Assembly (NCBI RefSeq): GCF_021018805.1
Contig: NC_086248.1
Coordinates: forward strand, 27,474,922 to 27,538,921
Length of the DNA stretch: 64,000 bases
Reading direction: 5' to 3'
DNA from: Prinia subflava
Lineage: Eukaryota; Chordata; Aves; Passeriformes; Cisticolidae
In this document: positions 24,191 through 35,393 of the stretch, piece by piece
Layout of the letters: each line of letters starts with the position of its first letter
Numbering within the stretch: position 1 is the stretch's first letter
Program-made: the position numbers and the translations under genes
The notes under the pieces: generated by a model
Seen by the model: the letters and a program-made list of their open reading frames with translations, nothing else
Told to the model about the DNA's origin: nothing
Database searches by the model: none

Positions 24191-26403
24191 TCATTTGTGA
24201 AAATAACTCATGACTGCAAAATTTATGCCAGTCTATATGTTGGTATTTTCCTCAAAACAGGCACCTATCAGTGCTTCTAAATAGTAATAAATCCACTTTA
24301 GGAACACCAGGCTCAAATTGACAGCTTGAAGCCTACTGTTCTAAGAAGAATACATTAATAAATAATATACAAACCATGAAATTGCCCTTTTACTTCTCTG
24401 TTGGAACTCTGTCAGGATTCAGCAGAGAATTAAAGCTTTGTGACCTGTGTCTAAAATAATAGAAGAAACCTATTTCTATTGCTTAGCATTGAGCAATATG
24501 CATTTGGGGAAGGAATAATCTTTGATTCCAGTCCTTGGTTCTAGAGTACTAATGCATGGTATGAACATTTTGATCAGGATATTACTGCAACTGGGATAGA
24601 GAAGTTTCATTGCTTGTTGCTCTTTTGCTAAGGAACAGAAAATCCTGACTTCTACTCTGCAGCACTGCAAGCACTGGAGGACAAATCCAAGGAAGGAAAT
24701 GCAAAAAAAAAACCCTGTACCTCCTGTAACTTCTGGTAAATGGCATTTTGGCCTTAGTTGTCCTCCGGTACCTGGATTCCTCTATTCTTAAGGCAAGCTG
24801 ACAGGAAACTTAATCCATAGAGGAGTTTTTCTCCCCATACAATTTGGAATTTTCTGAAATCTCATCCTCATCATTGTATCTGGATAGCAGAGGGATTTCA
24901 GATAGCTAAATAACTCCTGCCAGGACTCTGGGCTATGGAAAAAGCTTCCCACAAGGGATCAGAGAGTTTATCCTGACTGCCCCTGCCTCGGGAGTCAAAG
25001 AGCAAAAAATGGGTAGGAATGTCCCTACTTTGGTGATCATCTTTTGTAGTCAGGGAACTCAAGAAGACAGAAGGTCTCACATTAAGATAAATGGTCTCCT
25101 AGAAATAAAGGCTAATTGCCCTGCTGGGAAATGAAGAGAGGAGAGATGAGAGTGCCAAAAAAGAAAGTTGAAAAATTTCTCTGCTGGATTTTTTTTTTTT
25201 TATTCTGTAGATCAGCACCTGGGTTTTAAGCACTTCCCAGTGAGGATTCTTGTGTGGCAGAACTAAGTGAATGACACTGTCTCATGTTAAAACAGGTATG
25301 AGATTAAACAATTTGATTAGAGAAGTCTAAATCAAGAACTGTAAAATATTACTGAAAAAAAGAAAACCAAACCAACAAAATACAGAACACTGTCTTCAGA
25401 AATACAGGCAATTGTTCTTTAAATGAAAGTTTGGGATGCATAACAGGCATCTGTGAACAAATGGCCTTGGGAGGTAATCCTGTGAGACTTCTGTCTGGCA
25501 GATGTGCCATGTAGGTGTGTAAGCCAGCACACATTCATTACACCAGGGCCTGGCTCCACAGGTAAAATACATGCAATAAAGCTTTGGAGCTAAAATCCTG
25601 ATCGTTTTGCACGAGGGATAGAGAAATTTTGTAGTTTAGGAAAAAGCAATGGAGATTTCTGGTTGTGGCAATTACTATTTTATCTGGTCCCACAACACTG
25701 GGCTACAGATATGCATTTCACATAAATACATTTTCCTGTAAATGAGGTACATGTGAAGTTGCACCCTGTTATTTCAGTACCATGCTAATATCCTGTGTCT
25801 GAGTCCAAAGCAATCAAATGTTTTAAATTTTTACAGCCTAAAAAAGACAAATATACGTCTTTGTGTTGGGTTTGCCTTAGGTGGCTGCCAGACTCTGTCA
25901 CAACTCCTCTTCCTAAAAAGAACACGGGGAGAAAGTAGGATGAAAAAGCTTATGGGTCAAGATAAAGACTGGGAGATCATTTAAGAATTACTATCACAGC
26001 AAAATAAACTTGACTTGGAGAATTTTAATTTAAACTAATATATTGACAAAATGGAGTAAGTATATCAGGTGATATATTAGGACAAAATCAGATAACTTTC
26101 TCTTGTGCCCCTCTCTTCTTTCCAGGCCTCCTGTGACATTAAATGTGTTGGCATTAGGCAAAAAGGCAAAGCTATCTAGGTGATATCAGGTTAGCTATAG
26201 CATAAGAATGACACATAGTAAGATTTAATTCTTAAAAATTCATTACAAAGTCAAAATTAAATTAATAGAAGGGATCTAAACCTGTGACACTGATGGGTAA
26301 TTGGGCAAATGTCTGGACATTGTTGTGAATGAAAGGAATATTATTAGTTAGAGATACATTAACTTGCAATTTACTTTTGCAGTGAAATAATTGTTTGAAC
26401 TTT
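24191..26403. other. AT-rich non-coding stretch, nothing identified
   Basis: No gene or known repeat is recognised. The slightly GC-richer part around 24890-25080 has a 60-codon minus-strand frame but no other support. Confidence 0.5.
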
Positions 26404-26459
26404 GATAATTAAAGTACTGTATTTGTTGTCGTTACACTTAATTGAGAGTGGGACTGACT
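26404..26459 (+). repeat. Copy A of an unassigned 56-bp repeat
   Basis: This segment (GATAATTAAA...GGGACTGACT) recurs on the opposite strand at 30738-30793 with four mismatches in 56 positions and no gaps. The 26 bases from ACTTAATTGAGAGT to the end are identical in both copies. Similarity stops abruptly on the left and fades within about 15 bases on the right. I cannot assign it to CR1, the SINE or any LTR in this window. Confidence 0.85.
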
Positions 26460-27410
26460 GTGGCATTGTCAGAGACAAAACACAAGAGCTGATAAGCCTT
26501 CCTACGTCTGTTGAATAAACATCATTAACTTGATTCAAATGTGGTAGCTCAAATTTGTGTTACCTTTTCTCATTATTTCATTATCATAATCAATGTGGGC
26601 AGAGGGAAATCTGCTCAGTCTGTCCAGTGGTGGTGTCACAGGCAGAGTCCCTCATGTTTCTTTTTGAATCCAACCTTGAATAGTTGCAGTTGTTTCTTCT
26701 TTGAAACAATAAGGAAAAATTTGTTTTCATTTTATAGTTGCGCAACACACTTTTTTTTTCCTCTTTAGGTGTGAATGCAGAATGGATTCCATACAAGGCT
26801 TCAACGCAAGTTACAGCAATTAAAAGTGAAGGTTTGGGGTTTTTTCCATAGATGACCAATAACTCAGCAAAGTCTCTGGGCTAGAAAGTGTGTATTATGT
26901 CAGTAAATATGCCTTTTAAGTTACACACAAAACATGCTACATATATAGCCAATTCCACATGTAATTCCAGTTCTTATCACAAGCTATTGTTCATAGTGCT
27001 TTTTCTATTAATATATTTTTCTGACTCTTATTCTCATATGTCCACATTCTCTCTACTAAGTGAAACTCCACATAAATAAGTATGGAATCCTAGAAATATA
27101 ATGGGGCATTTTATATGTTTCACTATGTCACCACAACTCATATTAGCTGCTGCGATAAATAGAGTTCTGAATTCAAGCTAGTGTTGATGTTAAAGACGCA
27201 CATTTATAAAGACAAGTGATACATTTATTAGCAAAGGGCAAAGAAACAGATTAGAATGTGGCACTGTTCTTGTCCATTTTCTGGTAGTGTACTGAGAAGG
27301 CCACAGATTTTTATCCACTTCAAATTAAAATGAAAAAGAAGCTGAAAGAAGTGGAAGTTTGGGATATTCAGACTGGTAATTTGAAAGAATTTACAACTAC
27401 TGCTGTCATT
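26460..27410. other. AT-rich non-coding stretch, nothing identified
   Basis: No coding, RNA or repeat signal was recognised. Confidence 0.5.
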
Positions 27411-27835
27411 GGCCACCTGAGCACACTCTGGCTCGTGTCCAGCTGCTGTTGACCAGCGCCCCTAGGTCCTTTTCTGCAGGCAGGTTTCCAACCACTCTGC
27501 CCCCAGCCTGTAGCTCTGTACAGGGTTGTTGTGACCCAAGGGCAGGACCCAGCACTGAGCCTTGGTGAACTTCGTAACATCGGCCTTGGCCCAATTATCC
27601 AGTTTGTCCACATCCCAATGCAGAGCCTTCTAAGTAGTGCAGTAGGTCACTGTTACCCCTTGGATTATGAGGTCTTAATTCTTCTCCCTGTACCTGTCTT
27701 CCAGCTCAGGAGACTGGTCTTACTGTTAAAGACTGGGACAGAGAATGCATTAAGTTCCTCAGCCTTTTCCTCATCCTTCGTCACTATTTTTCTCACCACA
27801 GTATGTCACTATCTGGGCTTCCCTGAGGTCACAGT
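27411..27835 (-). mobile_element. CR1 LINE with reverse transcriptase region missing
   Basis: Two CR1 parts in the same minus orientation lie almost back to back. The right part (about 27690-27835) is the coding linker between endonuclease and reverse transcriptase. On the minus strand 27775-27722 translates to DEEKAEELNAF...PVFNS, matching the conserved DEEKAEVLNAFFASVFNS-type motif of CR1 ORF2. The left part (27411-27633) is 3' UTR, with TTGTTGTGACCCAAGGGCAGG and similar landmarks. About 1.5 kb of reverse transcriptase sequence that should separate them is absent, replaced by roughly 55 bases. Internal deletion of one copy or two independent fragments are both possible. It is non-functional. 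Confidence 0.85.
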
Positions 27836-28389
27836 CTTTCCAATAGATCTTCAGTCTGAGCTTGTAGATAATAGACTTTCAATAATTTGTGAGACTGGAA
27901 GGATTAGTGGATTAGAGCACAAGTCTTTGGACACTGAAGAACTAGGTTAAGAGATCTGCTTTGGGTCAAAAGAGAAATGAGTTTGATAATCTTTGCTTAG
28001 TCCCTGGGAAACATTTGTACAAATCATAGAACGACCTTTAAACATTTCCTACTATTGAAATTCTTTACTTACAAAGGTCAAATCTGGTGTTACATGCAAA
28101 GAAAATCGTCCTGCAAGGCCATGTCTTTCTCATTGAAACTGAGCTATAAATCCAAAACATACTGAGACTCTAACCACTTAGAAGTCATACTCAGATGGAC
28201 CATAATGACTCATGATTCAAGTATCTCTGATTAAATATTCACATTCTTTTTTCTTTTTTAAGCCATCCATTTCACACTTGCCATTTTTCAGTTCATGCAG
28301 TGAAGCAGTGGAGTTCCCTCAGGCTGTAATCCAATACAAACATGGACATTTCTGTTTTCCAGTGGAGACTGAAACAAACCCAAGAAAAA
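27836..28389. other. AT-rich non-coding stretch leading into an LTR
   Basis: No gene is recognised. The outer LTR that follows may begin somewhere in the last 150 bases, because I cannot place its 5' terminus. Confidence 0.4.
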
Positions 28390-29641
28390 CACCTCTAGCT
28401 CTCTGCATAGGGTGCTGATGGACAAGTGCTGGCAGCAGCAGTGGCTGCAGGGGAGGTCTGTGAGCAGTGGCTGGGACTTCATTATGCTGGACACGGCCAT
28501 GTCCAGCTGGCTCCAACACCTCTGCCACAGCGCACAGCTGAGCCACAGGTGAGGGAACCTCTGCAGAAATGTGTTAAAGAAAGGGGAAATGCCATACAAG
28601 CAGCGTGAAGAGTGAAGGTGGGAGAAAGAGAAACCATCCTGAGAACATCAAGGCCACAGAAGATGAAGGGCACGAGAGCAGATTTCCCTGCAGCTCATGG
28701 AGGATCATGGGGTCCACTTGCTGGAAAAAATTGCTACTTGCTGAAGACACTCTGTCTCAGGAAGGGCCCTCAAAGGAGCAGTGTGGAATTGCATTTTATG
28801 GAAATGGTTTGCTCTAGCTCACCCCTGGAAAATGTATGGTTTATCCCAAGTCTGTACCCTCCCTGCAGTATCCTGTATCTGTAACCTCATTGGCTGGAGA
28901 ATGTTACCGTGCCCCTTTGAACCTCTGTGATAAGAATGCTAAGGCAGAAGGCTCGGTCTCTTTGCCCCTCTTCCCCTGGAGGCCTCCGGACGCTCCCCTC
29001 TCCTCTCCCCCCTTCCCCCTCTCCCCTTCCCTTCCCCCTCTCCCGCAGGACCATGCTCCCTGCCTGGAGTGGGACTCTGAATAAACCCTCATCTCATCAG
29101 CACCCCACCGGCGTCTGAGTCTCTTTGCCTGCCAGCACGGGAACCCCACGACCCCCTAGGACCCCGGGAGTCTTCTGGGGGGACCCCCCCTGGGGACCCC
29201 CCAAAATTTAAACTACAACAGAGCAGGGCTAGAGGACTAGAGCCTGTGGAGAGGTCCCTTGTAGGAGTAGAGAAATGTGTGAGGAAGACAGAGCAGTAAA
29301 GATGAAATGTTATGGACTGACCACAGCTCCTGGACTGCTTAGAGTGAGGAGGCAGAGGACTGTGTAGTGAAGAACTGAAGCTGGGATTGAGAAGAAGGGA
29401 GGACAGGAAAAGGTGATTTTAATTTTGTCTTTAATTTATCATCACCTTACTCTATTTTATTTAGCAATACATTAAATTTATGTTCCCCAAGAAAAGCCTA
29501 TTTTTCCCACGATGAAAATTGGTGAGTGATCTCCCTGTCTTTACCTCATCCCAGGAGGTTTTTCACTTCTCTTGTCCAGTTGCAGAGAGGGAGAGAACAG
29601 CTGAGCAGGGGTCAGGCACCAGTCAAGGTCAGCCCATCACA
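28390..29641 (+). mobile_element. Old ERVL-type LTR, interrupted by another LTR
   Basis: Left arm (about 28390-28879) and right arm (29221-29641) resemble one avian ERVL-type LTR. The left arm has CATCAAGGCCACAGAAGATG and ATTTTATGGAAATGGTTTGC. The right arm has TGTTATGGACTGACCACAGC, an ATTAAA poly(A)-like signal at 29471-29476, and a U5 end with GGTGAGTGATCTCCCTGTC running to CCCATCACA at 29641. The U5 end is recognisably related to that of the LTR at 32.1 kb. The 5' edge is approximate and no target-site duplication was found. No internal coding region is attached. Confidence 0.65.
28880..29220 (+). mobile_element. LTR nested inside the older ERVL-type LTR
   Basis: A 341-base block very different in composition from its host starts TGTAACCTCATTGG and ends ACTACAACA, giving TG...CA termini. 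It has a C/T-rich tract of about 60 bases (28990-29045), AATAAA at 29080-29085 and a GC-rich U5-like part with runs of C and G. This fits a solo LTR on the plus strand. The flanking six bases do not match (TGTATC versus GAGCAG), so the ends are tentative or the duplication has decayed. Short frames on both strands come from GC richness. Confidence 0.6.
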
Positions 29642-30737
29642 ACCTATTTCTGAACTTTGCAAGTCCAGCTAAAAACATTTTAAGACCATGGCTATGAACA
29701 TAACCCCTATCCAAGAGGTTGTCTTCAGCCCACTATAAATTTATTCAAATACTCTTTTATGATGGAATCCCTGAATTGCAGATAAATATCAACCAGAATA
29801 AACTTTACCCTGCCTATATTTGGAAAACATTCATATCTGCATATGGCTATATTTCAAAGTAAATATATTAGGATGTAATACTATTTTTGAGTAACAATTT
29901 TTATGTCAATAAATTTGACAGCTGTAGAAAAATTCAGGCCTACAAAAGACAGTATTTCTGGAATGAATCCTTTAATCAGTAATGAAAAAAGTGAATACAT
30001 TCAATAAAATTTGAATTTAAAGTATAGTAAGGCAGAACCAGTTATACCAAAACAGGATTAATGCCAGAACTGCAGTTTTCAACTTGACTTCGAATTTAGT
30101 GACATATGTAGGGGGCATATTAAATGCAGCAAATGCATCAGGCCATAAACCCAAACTGAAGGCATAGCCTTGTTATTGATTTCACTGGACACTGAAAACA
30201 AGTCATCCTTTCACTGTTACAGATGTTTATTGCAGAGGGTAGCACGCATTAACACTAGAAACAGTTCAAACCTGTTGCATCTTAACAGTGAAGCATCAGG
30301 TACTCTATTATTTTTTATTATTATTATTTTAGAGATGATTTGTTTTCTAACTGTCTTTCTATTTGCAACTCAGTATGAACTGAAGCACAAAGTTAGTCAA
30401 GGCCTAAAAAAAATATTCTGGCACCCTGGGCTCACTGTTACACCACTGTGGGCTAGATAACAGCTTCAGTTTTGTATCCAAATAAGTGCTAAACAACTAT
30501 AGAAATTGAACTTGAAAAGAATAAAAGAAACCTTACTGTGTGAAACAAAGATCTGTTTAGTTATCTAAAAAGACTTGTGTGTGATATGGTTATGAGGTCA
30601 GAAGTGATTGTGTATAAAGAAAGGCATTCTCGATCTGACTAATAAATTGTTCAATCTCCTGTCAAATCTTTCATTGAACATGTGGGATGTTTGGTGGAGG
30701 AATCAAAACATCAGAAGTAAATTCTACATAATGTTAA
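29642..30737. other. AT-rich non-coding stretch, nothing identified
   Basis: No coding, RNA or repeat signal was recognised. Confidence 0.5.
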
Positions 30738-30793
30738 AGTCAGTCCCACTCTCAATTAAGTATAATTACAACAAATACAGTATTTTAATTATC
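30738..30793 (-). repeat. Copy B of an unassigned 56-bp repeat
   Basis: Reverse-complement partner of 26404-26459, with 52 of 56 positions identical and no gaps. Differences fall at four positions in the half nearer GATAATTAAA. The 4.3 kb between the copies shows no obvious continuing symmetry. Confidence 0.85.
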
Positions 30794-32067
30794 TTGAGAA
30801 AGACCGAAGTACTGAAGTGAACGATGGTGCTTTTGAGAAATCAAAATTAATTACAATCACAAATTATACTTCTACAGACAGTAGGTTTAGTAACGTTTTT
30901 AGAAAAGAATACACTTAAGAATTACCACATTCAGGACATATTTACTTTTATGAAACAATACTAAATAATACTAAGTAAAATCTACTATACAAAAAAATTT
31001 GCTCCTAAAAAAGTAAGACTCGGCAAAATCTCCAATGTTCTGACAACAAATTTTAAATTATTTCAGGAGAAAAAAGCATGTCACTAGTCTCTGTACTGTA
31101 TGTTTTGTGTCTGACTTTTTTTCTTTCTCTGTATAATTTTGTCACTACACTGTTAGGTTAATTAGGCTCTTCTCAGTTTTCTCTTTTCACTTAAAAACAA
31201 ATTTTTAAACATCTTGTTTACCAAATCACAATGGGCAACGAGCCATTTATGACAATCAGCCATTTAAAAAAAATCAAATAAACACAAGTAATAATTGTTT
31301 TTTAAACAATATCATAATTTTTCAAATATTACAGACACAATAATATGTAACAAAGCAGTATTACAGTAGAGAATATCTTCAAAGAAACAGAAGAAAATCG
31401 TAACAATTGACTTTTCAGCATCACAGTGGGATGTGCTGAAATTGAACTGTGCTGGGCAAAAAGCTAGAAAACAATAGATACAGTAGCAGTACATCAAAGA
31501 AATTGTGATATCTTTCATAGGAACATGAAAATTAAAGTGGTCTTTGAGGTCATGTATACTGGTCCCTGGCTGTGTTAAATCTATAGGAAAGACAGAAACA
31601 CTAGCTTTGTAGAAGATTGTTCCCACATCATTCTTATCAATATAAAAAGGCTTACCCTAATTAGCATTATTTTTCAAACTGAATGAATTCATGCTTATGT
31701 TATGTGCGTTTGCCTCACCATATAATTTGTCCATCAGCTTAAATATCTTTTTTCTCTAGTATTTGTCTCCTTAATGATTTAGGGATAGTCATCATGTGTG
31801 TCTGATTCTTTTGCTTTTCTGAGCTAAACAGTCTAGGTTTATTTTAGACTGCTCTCCTAACAGTCTTCAGACCTGTTTAGAATTGAAATTTACCTGATTA
31901 TTTGCTATACTTGAATATTTTTTAAAAACTTTTCAACATTTCAGTATTATCACAGCCTTGTAAAAAGGCAAGGTACTTCTGCTTTTCTTGTGTTTAGTAG
32001 CATCCTAATATTATTTGCATTATTTGTGGCAACAGTGTGGTCAGGGCGTGAGAAACTGATAACATGC

Positions 32068-32071
<4 letters not shown>
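30794..32071. other. AT-rich non-coding stretch, nothing identified
   Basis: No gene is recognised. The 104-codon minus frame (31312-31626) has no recognisable family and no supporting signal. Confidence 0.5.

Positions 32072-32118
<47 letters not shown>
32072..32118. repeat. 47-nt T homopolymer
   Basis: An uninterrupted run of 47 T on the plus strand, preceded by GCCAAA. It ends 14 bases before the target-site duplication of the adjacent LTR, so it belonged to the insertion site and is not part of the LTR. Runs this long are error-prone in sequencing, so the true length may differ. Confidence 0.9.
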
Positions 32119-32119
<1 letters not shown>

Positions 32120-32137
32120 ATTTTGTATGTGTGTGGC

Positions 32138-32774
32138 TGTATTGGGTCTGGCTGAGGAGTTCATTTTTCCCACAGCAGCCCTGACAGTGCAGTGTTCTGC
32201 ATTGGTGGCTAGAAAGGTGTTGGTAACACGCCGGTGTTCTGGGCACTGCTGAGCAGCCCTGGCACAGCATCAGCACTGTCCAACATCTCACAGCAGGCAC
32301 CAGGTGGGCAAGAGCTTGGGATGTGAAACAATTAAGACAGCTGACCCTAAAGGTAAATCCTGACTGACTATAAGGTAATTCCATACCATATGATATTGGT
32401 AAATCCTGACTGACTATAAGGTAATTCCATACCATATGATATTGGCTTAGATATGGAAGGGAAGGAGAAGGAAGAGGGGGCAGTCATCATTTATGTTTGT
32501 CTTCCAGAGAAGCTGCTACATGTGCCCAAGCCTTCTTCCTAAGAAGTGACAGGACTTGCTGTTTGGAGGATTAGATAATAAAACCTTTGAGTTTTAAATT
32601 TTCTTCAACCTCTGCAGGCAACCTTTCACTTTTGTGAAAGTAACTGCTTTCATAAACTGCTTTATCTTGACCTGTGAGTTATTTTCCATCTTATTTTCTC
32701 TCTCCCCTCCGAGAAGGGGAAGAGATAGAGCAGCTTGGTGGGTACCTGGTATCCAGCCAAGGAAACCCACCACA
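32138..32774 (+). mobile_element. Solo ERVL-type LTR with 5-bp target-site duplication
   Basis: The element starts TGTATTGGGTCTGGCTGAGG and ends AACCCACCACA. It is flanked by GTGGC on both sides (32133-32137 and 32775-32779), the 5-bp duplication expected of ERVL-class integration. CCATACCATATGATATT marks the promoter half, AATAAA lies at 32577-32582, and a GAGATAGAGCAGC...GGGTACC U5 end follows. The canonical TATAAA just after the CCATACCATATG box has decayed. The U3 holds a perfect 46-base tandem duplication. No internal region is present, so it is a solo LTR left by recombination. Confidence 0.92.
32352..32443. repeat. Perfect 46-bp tandem duplication in an LTR promoter
   Basis: Unit 32352-32397 is repeated exactly at 32398-32443. 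Each copy carries GGTAAATCCTGACTGAC and the box CCATACCATATGATATT. The perfect identity contrasts with the decay of the rest of the LTR, so the duplication is recent or is a sequencing or assembly artefact. Confidence 0.95.
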
Positions 32775-32779
32775 GTGGC

Positions 32780-34089
32780 TCAATGTGTGAATTGCCCACT
32801 CATTTTTAAACCACAGTGCTTGGAGCCAATGTTATAGTGTTCAGCCTCATTTCCTTGACTATGATAGTTTCCTTCCTGAAAGTAATATTACTCCCTAGTT
32901 TTCTGCAATTCTTGAACTTGATTACACAATTGCAGATTTTTTGCAAAGTGAGTCAACGAAAATATTAAGTTAAAGGGTTGCTCCACAGGGAAAGAACAAT
33001 CTCTTTACTAAAAGAGCAAGCATTTGTAAATTATTGTCATCTCTTTGTTTCTGTTAATTATACTTATCCTTGCTTCTCTAGGGAACTGTAATTTCTGATC
33101 CTTACTGTATCTGAAGTGCAGCTGAGATATATTACACTAGTCATATCTAGTCATTCAAAAAAGATTTTAAATTTATTAGACACAAAATACTAAATACACT
33201 AAAACTCATATTTTCCTCTGTTCTGTTGTCACTTAAATTACAATGTGAAACCGTAACTGACTCATGCATATCTCATTAGTTTGAAATGTATTGCTGGAGC
33301 AATTGTGTGTTGCAAGACCTATTAAACATAGAAATGTTGATTTCTTACATATATTTCTTGTCAATACAGACACTTAATAACTCAACAGTTTACCATACTA
33401 GAACTAGGATTATAAGCATAAGAAAAAATGTAGTTATCAATGATTAAGATCTCAGCCTCCAAATGTTTTGGAATAATATTTCCATAAGTCATCTTGTTTG
33501 AACTTCTGTCAACGTTCACATTTCTATTTCTCTGAAACACCTAATATATACCTAATTTATATACCTATACCTACGAATGCATTAGCTTCACTGAAGTTAG
33601 AAAGATGATATCAATTTAAAATTAGGCATTTGTTCTAACCATCTTTCTAGAATGCAGTTCCCTCTTTGAGTTTATAAAGAGGTCTTGTGAAATTCAGACA
33701 AATTTTCAATCTTGCTAGTCTGATAGTTCTTAAAATATTAAAGCTGCTTTGATGTTTCTACTTGATGTGGCTAGCTGATCTGCCTGGATTTTTGAGTAAG
33801 TTCTTGCTGCATTTTCTCTTCCCAGTGTGTGGAAACCTTTAACTGGCTATGTGAAAGAGAATGCTAGCAACCCACTCCAGTTGAATCTTCACTGCTGGTG
33901 AGATAATAGGAATTTAATGAAACTCAGCAAAGGCAAAACCCATGTCTTACAATGAGACCAGAATAAGTCTATGTAACAGCATAGGATGGGCTTCCAGAGA
34001 GCACCCTGCAGGTCAAACACTTCAGCATATGCCAGCATTCTGCTCCAGCATCAATCAAGGACAAGAGCATCCTCTTCTGCACTGGAAAG
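32780..34089. other. AT-rich non-coding stretch, nothing identified
   Basis: No coding, RNA or repeat signal was recognised. The part from about 34000 may be the degraded 5' continuation of the next CR1. Confidence 0.45.
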
Positions 34090-34530
34090 AAATTTGCCAG
34101 CATGTTGAGGCAGGTCATTCCACTATTTGATGCTGATGAGATGTGGAGTAGTGAGTCCAGTGCTGAGCTCCCCAATAAAAGAAGGGCTGTCAAATTGAAG
34201 CAAAACATCTGAGAATCCACCATAGTGGTTAGACATCTGAAGCCTGTGATATATCAAGACAGACTGAGACAGTTTGGATTGTTCAAAATGAAGAACAGAA
34301 GGCTGAGCAGTGGAATTTGTCCTGAAATATGTTGTGAGAGGACACAGAGAGAAAGAGTTGAGCTTTTCTCAGTATGGTACAGAAAAGTTTAAGAGAGAAT
34401 GAGCTTAAGTTGTAACAAGAAAGATACCAGCTCAGCATGAATAGACAGTATTTTACAGTCAGGTTGGTTAAGCACTGGATAGGATGCTCAGATAGCCTGT
34501 CAAATGTCCATCTAGACCAAATCTTCTTTA
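34090..34530 (+). mobile_element. Old CR1 LINE fragment
   Basis: In the sense direction the end of the CR1 coding region and start of the 3' UTR can be followed: TTGAGGCAGGTCATTCCAC, GTCCAGTGCTGAGCTCCCCA, CAAGACAGACTGAGACAG, TTTGGATTGTTCAAAATGAA and a later TTGGTTAAGCACTGGATAGG. Divergence is high, every frame is broken, and the terminal 3' repeat is not seen. It is among the oldest CR1 copies here. Confidence 0.8.
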
Positions 34531-35317
34531 CTTTTTCAAAATACTATCCTTTAGAAGCTTCATTAGATATATGTACTACTAGTCCCTCTACAGAGGCATC
34601 TGTGATAATGAGATTTGGGTCCATTCCAGAAGTGAGATATGAGTTTCACTGAGTGGTTGGGTAAAAGTCCTATATAGTCTCATTATTTGGTCTGAGTTGC
34701 TAACAGTAATCAACTTTATGAAAGCTAATGTATCAGTTAATCCCCTTACAGTGGGGGGGCAAAGGTGCTGCAGTCAATTTTCATTTTACAAAACAGCCTC
34801 AGTAGTACATAATGTACATACTAAGTAATTTTTTCAAAGTCTGCATGAATGTCTTATTTACTTTGGGATTCACTTCACAGTTCAGAAACTAACTTTCAAA
34901 ATATTAATAGTATTTTTTAAGTTGTTTCAAAATATCTCCTGCAACCGAACAGTGAACTTTGACTGATCTGCTTCTAGTTTGACAACTTTAGTCCAATCCA
35001 AAATGAAAAGAAGCCTTGGCTCACATTGACTTTAGGAAGCTTTAGATAAGCTTTATTAAAACTAATAGGAACTGGATACAAACAGAGAGGAGAAAGAGAG
35101 GCCTTCTTGATATCTGGATTTACACAAAGGAATAACTTGACTAAAACTGAAAACAAAGTGCATTATAAATAACACACTTGGACAGGAAGGTTTTTCCATA
35201 GGGTACCAAATAAGCACTTAACAGCACCCTTTTCCAGTCCTCACTGGCTCCTTTAACTGTTGCCCAAAGAATGAGAAGAAAAGTCTGTGCAGCAATACGC
35301 AGTCCTATGGAATAAGG
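34531..35317. other. AT-rich non-coding stretch, nothing identified
   Basis: No coding, RNA or repeat signal was recognised. Confidence 0.5.
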
Positions 35318-35378
35318 ATCATAGAATCATAAAATGACTTGGGTTGGAAGGTACCTTCAAGATCATCTAGTTCCCCTT
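35318..35378 (-). mobile_element. CR1 LINE 3' terminus, severely 5'-truncated
   Basis: Only about 60 bases remain: ATCATAGAATCATAAAATGA, then CTTGGGTTGGAAGGTACC, then TTCAAGATCATCTAGTTCC, the reverse complement of the CR1 end. It stops at a run of T (35379-35393). Such short copies are normal products of CR1 reverse transcription that stops early. Confidence 0.9.
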
Positions 35379-35393
35379 TTTTTTTTTTTTTGT

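Noticed and set aside
27531..27950. 139-codon plus-strand open frame
   Set aside because: It is antisense to a decayed CR1, and the real coding trace there is on the minus strand.
31950..32435. 161-codon minus-strand open frame
   Set aside because: It spans the 47-nt homopolymer (a poly-lysine run), the LTR edge and the 46-bp duplication (hence a repeated peptide). It is a composition and repeat artefact.
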